Source: Linum tenue
Taxonomy: Eukaryota > Streptophyta > Magnoliopsida > Malpighiales > Linaceae
Assembly (NCBI GenBank): GCA_946122785.1
Contig: CAMGYJ010000004.1
Span: 23,135,684 to 23,199,683 of the forward strand
Direction of reading: 5' to 3'
DNA length: 64,000 bases
The translations under genes were made by a program, and so were the position numbers. The notes under the pieces are model-generated. The model had not been told where the DNA came from, did not search any database, and saw nothing but the letters and a program-made list of their open reading frames with translations. Below are positions 1 through 10,899 of this stretch, in pieces. The first letter of the stretch is position 1. Every line of letters starts with the position of its first letter.

Positions 1-884
1 GATGATAGCGACGGCAGGAGAAGGTTGTCCTCGTCAATGTTCCCGCCGCCTTCACCCCACCCTCACATGCAACCAAAATCGATTCTCAATCGAATCTTAG
101 GATTCATTCTATATCAATTGGAACAAAACCCTAGGTCAGAAACTTTTCTTCTGGGTTTCTCAAATCCAATCAACAAAAAACTCACTCACATCCCCATTTG
201 TTCAACGAAGGAGAAGAAGATAGCTAGATCATAGTGGTGCTTGATTTCAAAACAACGAAAAGAACACCCTTTGTCAAGACCCTGCGGTAGTGCAAGAACA
301 AGGATAGGGCGACATCGCACTTGAAATCCCAAAGCCTCCCTCATCTGTGCGGAGGAATGGTGTAGTTTCGGGTTCGTCAGTTTGGGACTTATGGGTTCTG
401 TGATGAATCGTCGACGACGACGAAGTATAGGACGTGAGGAGCACCCGGTTCTTGTCGCAAGAAGAAGAGAGGTGGTTTTGCATATGAAGACAGGGTCAAT
501 GGCGGGTGGGTGGTGAGATCTTTAGATGGATTCGGTGAGTGAGATGCAACCATTAGAGAAGCTCCATTTCCCGTTCAACGAGGTAGAGAAGCGGCAAGGA
601 CGGCTGCTGGAGTAGAGTATGTCACAGAGGGAAGGAGGGAGCGTGCATTGGATGGAGACTTTTCAGCTCCATTTTTAAATTAATCCAGCATGGAATGGGC
701 ACTAGAGAAACTCGCCAACTCAGCCTTTTCGTTTTTCCATTATGCCTATTGGCCAGCACCATTAAAGAATTGGACGGAATTGGCTATTTTGTGTATTTCA
801 TGAAAAGTGGCTATTATTGGCAAGACCACGAAAATTTTGGCTCTACAAGTGTATTTTGCCAACAAAAAATTACATAAACAACTC

Positions 885-1345
885 ATGATAGGAAAAAAGA
901 GTTTAATGTAAATTTGAACTTAGACAATAAAAAATCCGATGAAGAATTAAAAAGTATCGTGATAGCTGTCTAAAGGCTAAAAAATTATGGTGAAATTGGA
1001 TGTAAGAGATAAAAAAAATAAAAGACTACATAAACAAGCGACTGTAGGAAAAGTAGCTTATGGTAACATTTGATGTAGAGCATGAAAAATCATGTAAACA
1101 TTGGAATAAGTACCGAGATAGTAGTTAAAAGGTAAATAAAAATATTATAGTCAAATTGGATGTAAAAGATGGAATATAAAATATTGCATAACAAATGACT
1201 GTGGAGAAAAAGAACTCATGGTAAAATTGGTTGTAGAGTAAAAAAATTCAGTGAGCTACTACTTGCGAGAAAAAAGAGCTTATGATAGAATTAATTGTAG
1301 AGTATAAAAAATTTGGTGAATAGTAGACACTAAAGAAAAGGTGAA
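885..1345. repeat. Degenerate AT-rich tandem repeat
   Basis: Several diverged units of roughly 70-110 bp follow one another. They share the phrases 'agcttatg(a/g)t', 'gtagagtataaaaa' and 'actgtaggaaaa'. The unit is too worn for an exact period. No coding frame runs through it. The rest of 1-1709 also shows no recognisable gene: 1-660 is more GC-rich but has no domain I recognise, and 1370-1580 holds two copies of a short AT-rich phrase ('ttttagtaag...attttaactt') about 190 bp apart. If the DUF21 gene at 1710 extends to the left of the window, all of this would be intron. Confidence 0.5.
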
Positions 1346-1709
1346 AGAAATTTAATACTACACCTATTTTTAGTAAGGAATAATTATTTTAACTTGCTTA
1401 TACATGCATACAACTTCGATGGAAAAAGGTAACTTACCTTACAGAAATTTTGTGAAATGCAAATTGATGAGATGATGAGTATTGTAGCTAAATCCAGTTT
1501 ACCAAACCCTTAAAAAAAGAGAAACAAATGTAATACTATCCTAATATTTTAGTAAGTTGTGATTTTAACTTGTACTTTATACATATAAATAATGAAAACT
1601 AAGAATGAGATAGATGTTTTTGCCGCACACGTGCATATTGTCATATAGTCCTAGCTACAGTTTGTATATATCTCCCAAATTCATGAATTTGGTTGTTGAT
1701 TATATACAG

Positions 1710-2809
1710 TGACATGATGAATTTGATACTGGAGAAAGGACACAGTCGAGTCCCGGTGTACTATGAGCAGTCATCCAACATAATTGGGTTGATCCTGGTA
1801 CACACTCTCCTCATCATAAACTAGCTGGCCACTACTTTTCTCTTTTCACTCCTCCGATCCTTCCATTTTTCGAGGTGCTTCAAATTCTTTGTTCTCCTGT
1901 TTGGTGACATGTATGGAAATCGTACTCTGTTTTTAGGCCAAGAATTTATTGACAATCCACCCTGAAGATGAGACCCCTGTGAAGAACGTGACGATACGTC
2001 GAATACCAAGGTTTCTACTAATCAATCATGTTTTACAACTTATTTTTTAGCAGGAGAGAAATTTTATTACTCTCATTCAAACTTTTGCTTTGTTGGTGTG
2101 GTTTCGGTTGTTCGTGTCTCTACCACAAACTGACGATGCTTCACTTACTACTGCTTTGTAGGGTTCCAGAAAATTTGCCTTTGTATGACATACTGAACGA
2201 GTTCCAAAAGGGTCACAGTCACATGGCTGTCGTTGTAAGCAAGTGCAACAAAACAGAACACCAGCAACAAAATCCACCTCTCAGTAGTTCAGCAAACAGT
2301 AAGTCACTATTTAGATGCCTCTCATATTTCATTGTTTTTGTTCCCTTGATGTAGATTAATGAATTAGTTTACAACCAAACATGGGGGAAAGGCATTCGAG
2401 TTAAGGAAGTGAGAGTTGACGTGGAGGGGAAGCAGCCTCACAAGGAGAAGTCATTTAGGAGGACCAAGACAAAGTTTGAAATGTGGAAGAGCTTTGCCAA
2501 CAATAGCGGCAGTTCGTTGAAGAGCACTTCAAAGAGTAGGAGATGGGCAAAGGATGTCGACTCGGACATCCTCCAAATCGATGGCTCTCTCCCAACGCTT
2601 CATCAGGAAGAAGAATCTGTTGGAATCATATCAATGGAAGATGTCATTGAAGAACTTTTACAGGCATGCCAACAAATAAATTATCCATTACTTCGCTCTG
2701 CTCGGGTGAACACTTAAATTTTTGTTGCTTCTCACTTTCTCCTCACCATTTTCGTTGCATTCAACAGGAGGAGATTTACGACGAGACAGACCACCACTAC
2801 GAGGAGTAG
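1710..2809 (+). CDS. DUF21 and CBS domain protein, 3'-terminal exons (partial)
   Basis: Five exons read as one open frame across consistent splice phases: 1710-1797, 1937-2010, 2162-2298, 2401-2663 and 2768-2809 (stop TAG), about 200 residues. The encoded sequence has the CBS-pair part of plant DUF21/CNNM-like membrane proteins: a 'KGHSRVPVYYE' strand, 'NIIGLIL', 'VPENLPLYDILNEFQKGHSHMAVV', then a basic linker, then 'VGIISMEDVIEELLQ' and an acidic end 'EEIYDETDHHYEE'. It most resembles the Arabidopsis At2g14520/At1g47330 group (from memory). These proteins have an N-terminal DUF21 membrane domain and are thought to act in ion, especially Mg2+, handling. The membrane-domain exons are not seen in 1-1709, so they either lie left of the window or were lost. 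The last intron has a GC donor (cag|gcatgc) rather than GT. Frame and splice sites are intact, so it may still be functional. Confidence 0.8.
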
Positions 2810-3179
2810 CTACTATTCAAGAAATTAAATTTGATGTATCACCTCGTCTATATGATAAAATATATATGTAAAGAGTGTACTTGAAATTTTTTTTTTACTT
2901 ACCACCGACAAGGAAATTGTAGTGTCCTCGTCCTTCTTCTCAAGACATTGTTCGTTTTGGGTCTCTCCTTATAACGTTCTGCTTTTGGATGCATCGTGGT
3001 CAAGAGGTCATCCATCTCTACACTGCTTCACCCTCAACATGTTTAATTTCAGAGTTCTTACAAAAACTCATTCATTTCACTCCAAAACGTGTTTTGTCAG
3101 TTAATGTTGAATTATTCCTTATATACCTCCTGCATCTCACCCATGCTTTACTGATGTGGAATTTTCCTAAGGTGTTACA

Positions 3180-3600
3180 TTACATCCCCTTTAGTTTATC
3201 CATGTTTTGGTTTGAATCTTGATCAAATTTCTCAATTATTACTTTAACCTATGAATAGAGTACCTTCAATTGATGGTAGTGAACCGATTGTGTGAATAGT
3301 GGATCAATTCACTTCTTTGTACCAGATTTCCATACAATAGAGGGAATCTTACCATATGGCTTTGATATTCTATTCTGGCCGAGGATAATCTTCCTCTGTG
3401 TAGTTTAATCATGAGGATTTGGAATGCTTTAGTCGAGATTCAAACTAATTTTGGATTCTCCACAGTAAAGTATCAAGTGAAACACTAGGTAATAATCAAC
3501 ATCGACCTAACTAAGAACTAGGGGGAACAAACCCGAGTGAGTTTCTCACCCCTGAAGTCGAATCAAATTACTTGTCTTGTTTTCATTAATTTTAATGAAC
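3180..3600 (+). repeat. Highly diverged Athila LTR remnant
   Basis: The order of phrases matches the 3' half of the Athila LTR at 62800-63130: a segment ending 'gatggtagtgaa', a 'ttcact...gtacca' box, 'ctttagtcgagattca', 'gcagtaaag'-like text, and 'aactagggggaacaaacccgagtga' matching 'actagggggaaccatatccgggtga'. Similarity is patchy, so this is an old, partial copy without ends or internal region. 2810-3180 holds nothing I can identify. Confidence 0.5.
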
Positions 3601-3691
3601 CTCACGACAAACGATTTCCTAAATAACAACCATTTCACAGAATAAGAGTACAGCTAGCACGCCAGGTTGACAAATTAAGACTTTACACCAC

Positions 3692-3786
3692 TAATTTGTT
3701 CTTGCACTTGGCCATTATTAAACTACACATCCTCATGATTAAACTACAGCTAGCTTCCTAATTTGTTCTTGCACTTGGCCATTATT
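3692..3786. repeat. 29-bp direct duplication
   Basis: The phrase 'ctaatttgttcttgcacttg' plus 'gccattatt' occurs at about 3692-3720 and again at 3758-3786, with a 37-bp spacer containing two 'attaaactaca' phrases. It is probably a small local duplication. The surrounding 3601-4140 has no recognisable gene. Confidence 0.55.
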
Positions 3787-4144
3787 TGGAGTTGTAGTAA
3801 AAGCGAGTCAAGGAACCCCAAGTACCTCCTTCTATACTTTTTGCTCACCTCATGCGTCGACGGGCATACTGAGCTAACTTTAGTTATGCTCAATATGTGT
3901 GAGACGCCCATTCTCGCTTTCGGTCACAATATCAATGTAAATAAATTATTTCCAGTTCTCACTATATTTTTGGTAATATTTTTTATCTTAACAATATCAA
4001 TGTAAATCACTAGGGATAAGTCAGGCAACCATGAAAATAAAACGCAAGCAGAGTTGAGATTTGCAAGTATTGTCTTGCCAGTTGGAGTCTGTTGAACAAA
4101 ATAAAAAAAATAAAACATAAATAGCCCCAATTAAATTTATTTTT

Positions 4145-4640
4145 GAGGGAAATCTGTTGATGACGTTCTTAGAGTTCAAAGTTTGTATTTAAAACTTGGT
4201 GCAAGATTTAAGAACCTAAAGAAGGAATTTGAAGCTGAAGTTTCTGAACTGAAAACAGAGTTAGAGGAACTAAAACATAAAAAAATGATTTCTGATGAGA
4301 AAGTAGAATCTTTTGTTGTTGAAATCTCAACTTTAATGGTTGAATTGGAAAATTAAGGAAAGAAAATGAGATTGACAAAGGTTCTGATATTGCATCTGAA
4401 TTGGAAGCTCTAACAATTATGATAGCTTGCTTAGAAGCTGAAAATGTTTCACTGGGAAGTCAACTATCTGCTGCTGAAAATAAATGCTTGTTTCTAGACT
4501 TTCTGGCTTTATGTCATTTAGAGACGTTAAATATCATGAGTGCAATAAATGAGGTCATACTAGGTGATACTGTAAATTCTAGATGGATAAAACTGACGAA
4601 ATTGAAGAGGAATATGATGAAAGGATTGAAGCTTAGGTAG
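4145..4640 (+). pseudogene. Coiled-coil protein relic, frameshifted
   Basis: One frame from about 4150 reads as heptad-rich helix ('LKKEFEAEVSELKTELEELKH') until a TAA near 4354. A shifted frame from about 4350 continues with more helix-like sequence ('SELEALTIMIACLEAENVSL', 'SQLSAAENK') to 4640. The composition (Leu, Glu, Lys; no Pro) points to a coiled coil. I cannot assign a family. It could be a fragment of a host coiled-coil gene or of a retroelement gag. A phrase 'ctgaatgattgtaaat' near 4640 recurs at 4706, next to the MITE that follows. Confidence 0.35.
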
Positions 4641-4720
4641 CTGAATGATTGTAAATTCTAGTAGTCAAGAAGTAATCGAGTAGTCGTACTCTAACTACTC
4701 TTCATCTGAATGATTGTAAA

Positions 4721-5153
4721 TAGAGGCGACAATTCCCAATACAATCCAACCATCCATTACAACTATCCAACTAATTCAATCCATTGAAATCCAATCCGTT
4801 TAAATCAAATCCATTTGATCCAAATCCAATTGGATTTGTGGATTCATGGATCATTGGCAAATTACAGTTTTATATTTATAATTTTTATTTTTTTGTACTT
4901 TGGTAACTAAAATTTAATTTTTTTACGAAAATATTATTGAAATTTTAAATATTTGTACCTAAAAAAAAATTTCATTATGACATTTTAGTACATAAACTTT
5001 TCACAAATTACATTGGTCCAAGATTGAGGATGTCATTTGGATCCATGAATCCACTAATCGACTTGATCCAATTCATTTGATCCAATCTATTTGATCTATA
5101 GATCGATCAATCCAATCAACCAATCCATGAATCCAACCTATTTACCACCTATA
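4721..5153. mobile_element. hAT-like MITE with 8-bp target duplication
   Basis: A 433-bp element lies between two copies of ATTGTAAA (4713-4720 and 5154-5161). Its ends form a short imperfect inverted repeat (TAGAGGCGAC... and ...ACCACCTATA), similar to the TAGGGGTGGCAA termini of plant hAT MITEs. The two sides are rich in 'ATCCAAT'/'ATTGGAT' phrases, so the transcript would fold back. The centre is AT-rich. No coding capacity. The 8-bp duplication fits hAT insertion. Confidence 0.65.
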
Positions 5154-5652
5154 ATTGTAAATACTACTTACCCCACTTGTATTTGAAATCCCCCCACCAC
5201 CAATTTTTATAAGATTCCAGGGATCCTTTCTTTTTCTAACGAGGACCTGACCGAAACAAAATGGCTTTCTCTAACGGCTACTTCCAAGTTTGAGTGTTTG
5301 ACACTACTTTTAAGAAAATAAATAGCTCACTCCCACTATCCGACTCTCTAGTCCAAATTAACGATCTAATCCCGTAAGACCATCCCCATCCGTGGTAATG
5401 GGGGCAATTGCATGCCTATGTGGCACTCCCTTGCAATTGAAAAGGTGAGTGGCATTGTTGGAGGAAGGGTCTCTTTTTGTGCAAATTTGCACACCATGAA
5501 AGTGGTCATGCAATTGCAAGATAGGCCCCTCTTTGTTTTTCTTCTTCTTTCTTTACTCTAGGTGGTGGACGATTTCTCTTCCTTTCTTTTGGGGAATATC
5601 ATTTGTTGTCTTCTCTACTTGCTTTTCACCCCACATAGATTTTAATGCATTT

Positions 5653-7995
5653 TTTTTATAATGGTGACACTAATATTAACAAAACCAAAAAAAAAGAACG
5701 GGCAAACCAAATACAAGAAGAGTTAGCAGCACAAGCTGTGCGCTCTCTAAAGAGTCAGAGAAAAGAAAATAAAAGAAAATGAAAAAAAACAAAAGGTAGC
5801 ACGGGGGTCCAGAAGCTAGGCCTACTGAAAAGCCCCTGCTCTCGGCTAACACCAAAGATAAGCACAAACCAAACCAAGCAAAAGCAAAACAGGGAAAGAA
5901 ATCAGAGTCAAGCCCGAGAACAGTAACGCCAACAACAGCAGAAAAGCAGGGCTGGTCTTGACAAAACACCAGGGAGCTAATAACTCCTAGGCCACGAAAA
6001 CAGTAAAAGCATCCCTGGGGAACACACTCTCAGCAGAAACAGGCCAGCCCAGACGCCTTGACTCCTTCTTCCCCGACCAGCCAGAACCGCCATCATATCC
6101 CAATCAAGTTATCCCTAAGCCATCTGGTACCTTGATCAACTTCCACTTTTCCAAGAGCAGTTAACCACTCCATCAGGTTCTTGACAGCCTTGCGAGCAAC
6201 CACCCCTGCAAGCGAACTATTATCTTCAAATACACGCTGGTTCCTTTCGAGCCACACATTCCACCAAACAGCGTGAAGGATACATTCCTTAAACAACGAA
6301 TCCATACTCTCCGAGGTTCCCGAATCCCAGTCTTTAATAACACCTTGAATATCCCTCGATCGGGTCCGCGCCATCCAGCTGTTTCCATGGATGTGACTCC
6401 ACACTGCCGAGACAAACTCACACTCAAGGAACAGATGCAGCACTGTTTCTTCTTTACACTGGCAGAGGAAGCATCTATTAGCTAGGTTCCACCCCTTTTT
6501 CATCAGATTATCCATGGTGAGAACCCTGTTGAAATACACCAACCACATAAAGAAACTAGTCTTGCTGGGCACAATCGAATTCCACACATTCCTCGCAGGG
6601 AAGTTCGACTTGCCATGGAAATTTTCCTTCACCAGAACCCTATACATGGATATCACTGAAAATTTGCCATTTGAATCAGGATTCCAAATCATTCTGCAAG
6701 GACTAAATGAATCTTTAAACACAATAATAAACTCAAGCAGATTTAATAAAACCCGACGTTCCCTCTCAGCCCCACCCCTTAAAGAAAATTTAAGATTAAT
6801 ACACCAACTCACCCTCTCACCATTTAGGATGGCAGTGTCCAAAAGCATGGCGTTGGGGGCCGAGGCCGCAACAGCAATGCGGGGAAAAGCTTTAGATAAC
6901 AGTCTTCCGGGGACCCAAGGATCGTGCTAGAATGAAACTTGAGTGCCGTTCCCGGGTTCCAAGCTAGCAAAACTCCATAAATTCTCGTACTCCTTCGTGA
7001 TGTTAGCCCAAACAGACCGGGAGAAACCCCTACAAGCTTTGGAGTGTGCCAAAACGAGACCGAGTTAGGATATTTAACAATTCTCAACTCTCTCCACTAG
7101 CTCTTTCTCTCAACAGCGAATCTCCAGAACCACTTATCATCATTGAGTCGTTGAACGTCTTCAAATCATGAATTCCTAACCCCCCCATCTTCCTTTCCAG
7201 CCTTACACATGTTCCAATCAACCAGTGGCAGCCTAGTGTCTACACCTGCTCCATTCCACAGAAAATTCATTTGAATCCTCTCCATGTTTTTAATGACAGA
7301 GACCGGTGCCTTGAAAAGGGAGAATAAGTAAGTAGGAATACATGAGAGGACCTCTTTGGCCAGGACCAATCTCGCTCCATAGGATAAGTGTTTGCTACCC
7401 CATTTACTAAGCTTACTCTGCATCTTCCCCACAACCAAATCCCAAATGGCAGATTCGTTCGCTTTGGCTCCAAGAGGGAACCCGAGGTACTTAGGAGGAT
7501 TTCTACTCCATTCACACCCGAAAATAGCAGCAAAAAAGCTTGGATCCACCACATGTCCAACTGTATACATCACGGACTTGTCTAGATTAATTCTAAAACC
7601 ATAAACGGTCTGGAAGCAAGTGATTACAGCCAGCAAATGGAGCACCTGATCATACTCAGCATCGCAAAGATGAGGGTATTTTCGGCGAACAACAAGTGGG
7701 TAACCTCCCCCCTCTTCAACTCTTCATTCATGTAAAAACCTTCAAACTTACCTTCTTCCCGAGTCGATTTCAACATCCATGATAGCACCTCCATCAACAA
7801 AACGAAAAGACCAGGCGAGAGGGGATCCCCTGGCGCAACCCCTTAGAAGCCGCGAAGAAACCATTAGCTTCCCCGTTGACCAAAACTGAAATGAAGGAGG
7901 AGCACATAGTACCTTTAACCCATTTAACCCACTGATCCGAGAAACCAGCAGCAGTTAACAACTTGCAAAGGAAGTTCCAATTGACGTTATCGAAG
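5653..7995 (-). mobile_element. 5'-truncated LINE (L1-type) with 11-bp target duplication
   Basis: The 11-mer TTAATGCATTT occurs directly outside both ends (5642-5652 and 7996-8006). The minus-strand 3' end is a run of A (T-run on the given strand from 5653), as expected after target-primed reverse transcription. The 5' end stops inside the reverse transcriptase, which is the usual LINE truncation. Inside, on the minus strand, are a decayed reverse transcriptase (about 7995-7166) and a zinc-binding RVT domain (6848-6093), followed by about 440 bp of 3' untranslated sequence. It is nested in the PIF element, so it is the younger insertion. Confidence 0.8.
6093..7995 (-). pseudogene. LINE ORF2: reverse transcriptase C-part and zf-RVT domain
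   Basis: Reading from 7995 leftward, the sequence gives the 'FDNVNWNFL' palm motif, 'SVLVNGEANGFF...SKGLRQG', a frameshift, a degraded catalytic box where YADD would be ('LFAENT' by eye), then from 7645 'FRINLDKSVMY' and 'YLGFPLGA...W..VV.KMQSKLSKW' typical of plant L1 reverse transcriptases. The last 250 codons (6848-6093) carry the zinc-binding RVT module 'CFLCQCKEETVLHLFLEC' and 'W.VWLERNQRVFED'. There are several frameshifts, and the active site has lost its Asp pair, so the enzyme is dead. Confidence 0.75.
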
Positions 7996-8273
7996 TTAAT
8001 GCATTTAGTTCATGGTTAATGTGATTATTTTATATAATAAAACTATAATATGATTAAAACTTCAATATTCACATATATTTCAAAATAATACATCCATTCA
8101 GTACAAATCGAAAAGAAAAACACACTAAACACATCAAGACAACTATTACATGATAAATTGAATACACTCACAAATTAAAACAAATATAAAGCATTAAACA
8201 TTTTAATTTTAATCAAATTAAAAACTCGGAAAGGAAAAAACACAATCCAATGAAAGTATAATGATAAATTAAT

Positions 8274-8862
8274 TATCACCTAGTAGCTCATTCATTTGAA
8301 ACTCATGTAGCTTTCTTTGAGTTTCTGTCATTGTTGTTCGATCCATAGCCAATAATTTGATGATCAGCTTATCTTTCCGACGTTGTTCTTTTGACTTCAA
8401 ATCAGCGTCCATAATGGTCAAAAATTTCCTCATTGCTTATACCTTTTCCATTTCAATTTCGGCTTGTCTTTGTAGTAACTGCATGTTCTCTGATGATTCT
8501 GATGACATAGAATTTCGTTTACCTTTATCCTTGGAGGCTTTTCTACCTGGGGGACGAGGATGAGATACGGTCTCTGGCTCTCCCATGGATGGCATGGTTG
8601 TATTTGAAGATGATGAAGTGTATTGACTAGAAGCGGTATTTTTAGTCCTCTTCGATCCTCCTCTATCTTCATCATGGTCAAGAGGTTTAGCCCTCTCACT
8701 TTGACTCCCCCATTTCTCTTCATCCTTTAAGACAACCCAAGCATGCATAAAAACAAAATCTTTACCGTCATTTTCAAGATATAACTGCTTTGCCCTGTTC
8801 TTCTTGTCTTGATGAGGCCGAATGCCACAGATATTGCTCGCTTGCTCCATGTAGGACAACAA
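8274..8862 (-). pseudogene. PIF/Harbinger accessory protein (NAM/Myb-like), C-terminal part
   Basis: The minus-strand frame contains 'RAKQLYLEND', 'FVFMHAWVVLKDEEKW', a serine/proline-rich middle ('PRPPGRKASKDKGKRN') and a C-terminal helix ('LQRQAEIEMEKV'). After one TAA near 8437 it continues in frame with 'AMRKFLTIMDADLKSKEQRR' down to a stop near 8274. This layout matches the second protein of plant PIF/Pong elements, often annotated as NAM-associated or GST-T3-like, which helps the transposase. The DNA-binding N-terminus is missing. The 5' end overlaps the transposase start on the other strand at 8806-8862. Confidence 0.6.
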
Positions 8863-9627
8863 AGAGGTTTCCCAGTTATGCTAGGAAGTATTGATTGTAT
8901 GCATTGGGAGTGGAAAAATTGTCCAACGGCTTGGAAGGATCAATATGCTATACGGGATCATAAAACTCCTACGATTATGCTTGAAGTTGTTGCTTCACAG
9001 GATTTGTGGATATGGCATGCTTTTTTTGGTCTTCCAGGTACATTGAATGACATAAATGTGCTAGATGGGTCTCTTGTTTTCCATGAGGTGTTAGAAGGAA
9101 AAGCACCAAAGGTTCAGTATTCTGTTAATGGAAGTAACTATAATTTGGGTTACTACCTCACTGATGGTATTTATCCTAATTGGGCAACATTTGTCAAGGC
9201 AATCCCATTACCTCAAGGACCGAAGCACAAGTTATTTGCAAAGAAGCAAGAGGCAGCCAGGAAAGATGTTGAAAGAGCATTTGGGGTACTCCAAGCACGA
9301 TTTGCAATCATTAATGGTTCATCACGCATGTGGTGCAAAGGTATAATTGGAGACATCATGAGAGCATGTGTAAATATGCACAACATGATCGTGGAAGATG
9401 AGCCGGATTCATATTTCGTCATTTTGATTACACATACGACGAAGTGAACTTTAATGTATCCATGCCAACAGTTTCTCAATCTCATCTCCCTAAATATGAA
9501 GAGTATCTTCGAAACAATGCAAGAATTTGTAATCGGTCAACAAATAGCCGACTTCAAGCTGATTTGATAGAAATATGGAGTTTATTTGGTGACGAGGAAG
9601 AAGATTTGTTTTTAGCTTTATTGCTTT
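8806..9627 (+). pseudogene. PIF/Harbinger DDE transposase, N-terminally deleted
   Basis: The frame opens with 'RPNATDIARLLHVG' and then gives the DDE_Tnp_4 catalytic core. The first Asp is in 'GSIDCMHWEWKNCP', the second in 'GTLNDINVLDGS', and the Glu is in 'DVERAFGVLQARF', followed by 'NMHNMIVEDE'. All three catalytic residues are present. A one-base shift near 9418 moves the C-terminal piece ('SHLPKYEEYLRNNARI...LQADLIEIW') to another frame. About the first third of a normal PIF transposase, including the helix-turn-helix region, is absent. The frame starts where the accessory protein is cut, so one internal deletion removed both N-termini. Confidence 0.75.
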
Positions 9628-10121
9628 TCAGATATGTTCTTTGTGTTATTTAAATATTGTATTTTGTTATTAGTAAAAAATTGGTGCGATTATCATTATA
9701 AAAAAATTTTGGTGCAATTATTGGGCCAAAATGTATTTTCTCGGTCTTGTTAATTTAATTATCTAAATCTTTTCAATTTCAACTAAAAATTAAATTATAT
9801 TTATTGATATTAATTAACAATATAATAATTTACTAATTTTAATTGAAAAGACATTACAATATTTTAGTAAAATGATGCATGTAATATGAATATAAAATTG
9901 TAGTAAAATTAAGTAGGACCCACGATGCAATTGCATGTGAATGACATTGATGTAGATGGTATGAAAGTGAGGAGTGAGGTAGTTGTTAAAGATTCGAAGT
10001 GGCAGTAGGGACCACACTTGAAATTACATAAGGATTGCATCATTGAGGATAGTCTAAGTAACATAGCAAAAAAGGTGATAGGCAGCCCAGCCATCACGCT
10101 CCTTCTCACTCACGGTAGACA

Positions 10122-10886
10122 ATGGCAGACGAGTTATCATTACTTTCTTCGCAGCAAGGGCCATACACAGAACTAGAAGAAGAGGACTTGTACGAACAGG
10201 TCGCAGCGCCCAAGTACGTCGACCTCACTAAGCCCGATCCCCGCCGCTCCGGTGATGATTGCTACTGGTTCTGCCACCGGGTCGGTGAGTACTCGATCAG
10301 TATCCTTGGCCAATTCCAGTCTTCCTTCCCCTACCTCCCAAATATTTTAGTCGGCCTTTTCCCCCTTCTGGGTTTTCCAGTGTTCACTCCTTCAGTTCAG
10401 TTATACATTACGAATCTCAACTTTCTATTCTGCTCCCTCTCAAATTTTAGGGTGGCTGCTGGTTATTGGTTGCTGAGAAATGTGAAGAGAAAGGAACGTA
10501 ACAATCAGTTTAGCTTCAAATCGAAAATCAAAATGCTAGTTTGATACTCAAACTCTTTTGGGTTTCTTTCGTTTTCCTGTTTAGGGTGATTTAGAACTTA
10601 GAAGGCTTGCTGCATTTCTCTTTTGCTTTGTGAATTGCGCAATTGTCAGTGTCCAGTTATATCATAAGGGATGAAAAACACACTGAATTGATGTTGATTA
10701 TCTACAGCTAAAAGAGTTAATCGCTAGCTCTTTGGCTTGCAGCATTCAGTTGAGAAACTTGAATGTGTCTATGGTTGTCCCCGTGCTAATTGCTAAAATG
10801 TTTGGCCTGCTTAACTTTTAGGTTGTGACCAAAACCACGAAGAAGAAATGGACTCTGAAGCAATCTACAGAAGTTTCCTTCTCAGA
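10122..10886 (+). CDS. Unidentified plant protein, first two exons (gene broken downstream)
   Basis: Exon 1 runs from an ATG at 10122 to about 10285 (donor GTGAGT) and exon 2 from 10822 to 10886 (donor GTAAGT). They join in phase to give about 77 residues: an acidic start ('ELEEEDLYEQVAAP'), 'KYVDLTKPDP', then 'DDCYWFCHRVGCDQNHEEE' and 'MDSEAIYRSFLLR'. The Cys/His pattern C-x3-C...C-x3-H could bind metal, but I do not recognise the family. The context of the ATG and both splice sites look genuine. No third exon is seen; from about 10900 the sequence is TRIM repeats. It is therefore a truncated gene, or one with a very large transposon-filled intron. The start lies only 67 bp right of the PIF element. 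Confidence 0.5.
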
Positions 10887-10899
10887 GTAAGTTGATATG

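Larger units (their letters stand above)
5378..10054 (+). mobile_element. PIF/Harbinger element, internally deleted, with nested LINE
   Basis: The element starts GACCATCCCCA at 5378 and ends with the inverted form TGAGGATAGTC at 10054 (9 of 11 positions match). It is bordered by TAA at 5375-5377 and 10055-10057, the 3-bp T(T/A)A-type duplication expected for PIF/Harbinger. The subterminal regions share 'caattgcatg' and 'gatgcaattgcatgtg'. Inside are a NAM/Myb-like accessory frame (minus, 8274-8862) and a DDE transposase frame (plus, 8806-9627). A LINE was later inserted (5653-7995). Without the LINE the element is about 2.3 kb. It is not autonomous: the accessory frame and the transposase both lack their N-terminal parts. 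Confidence 0.75.
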
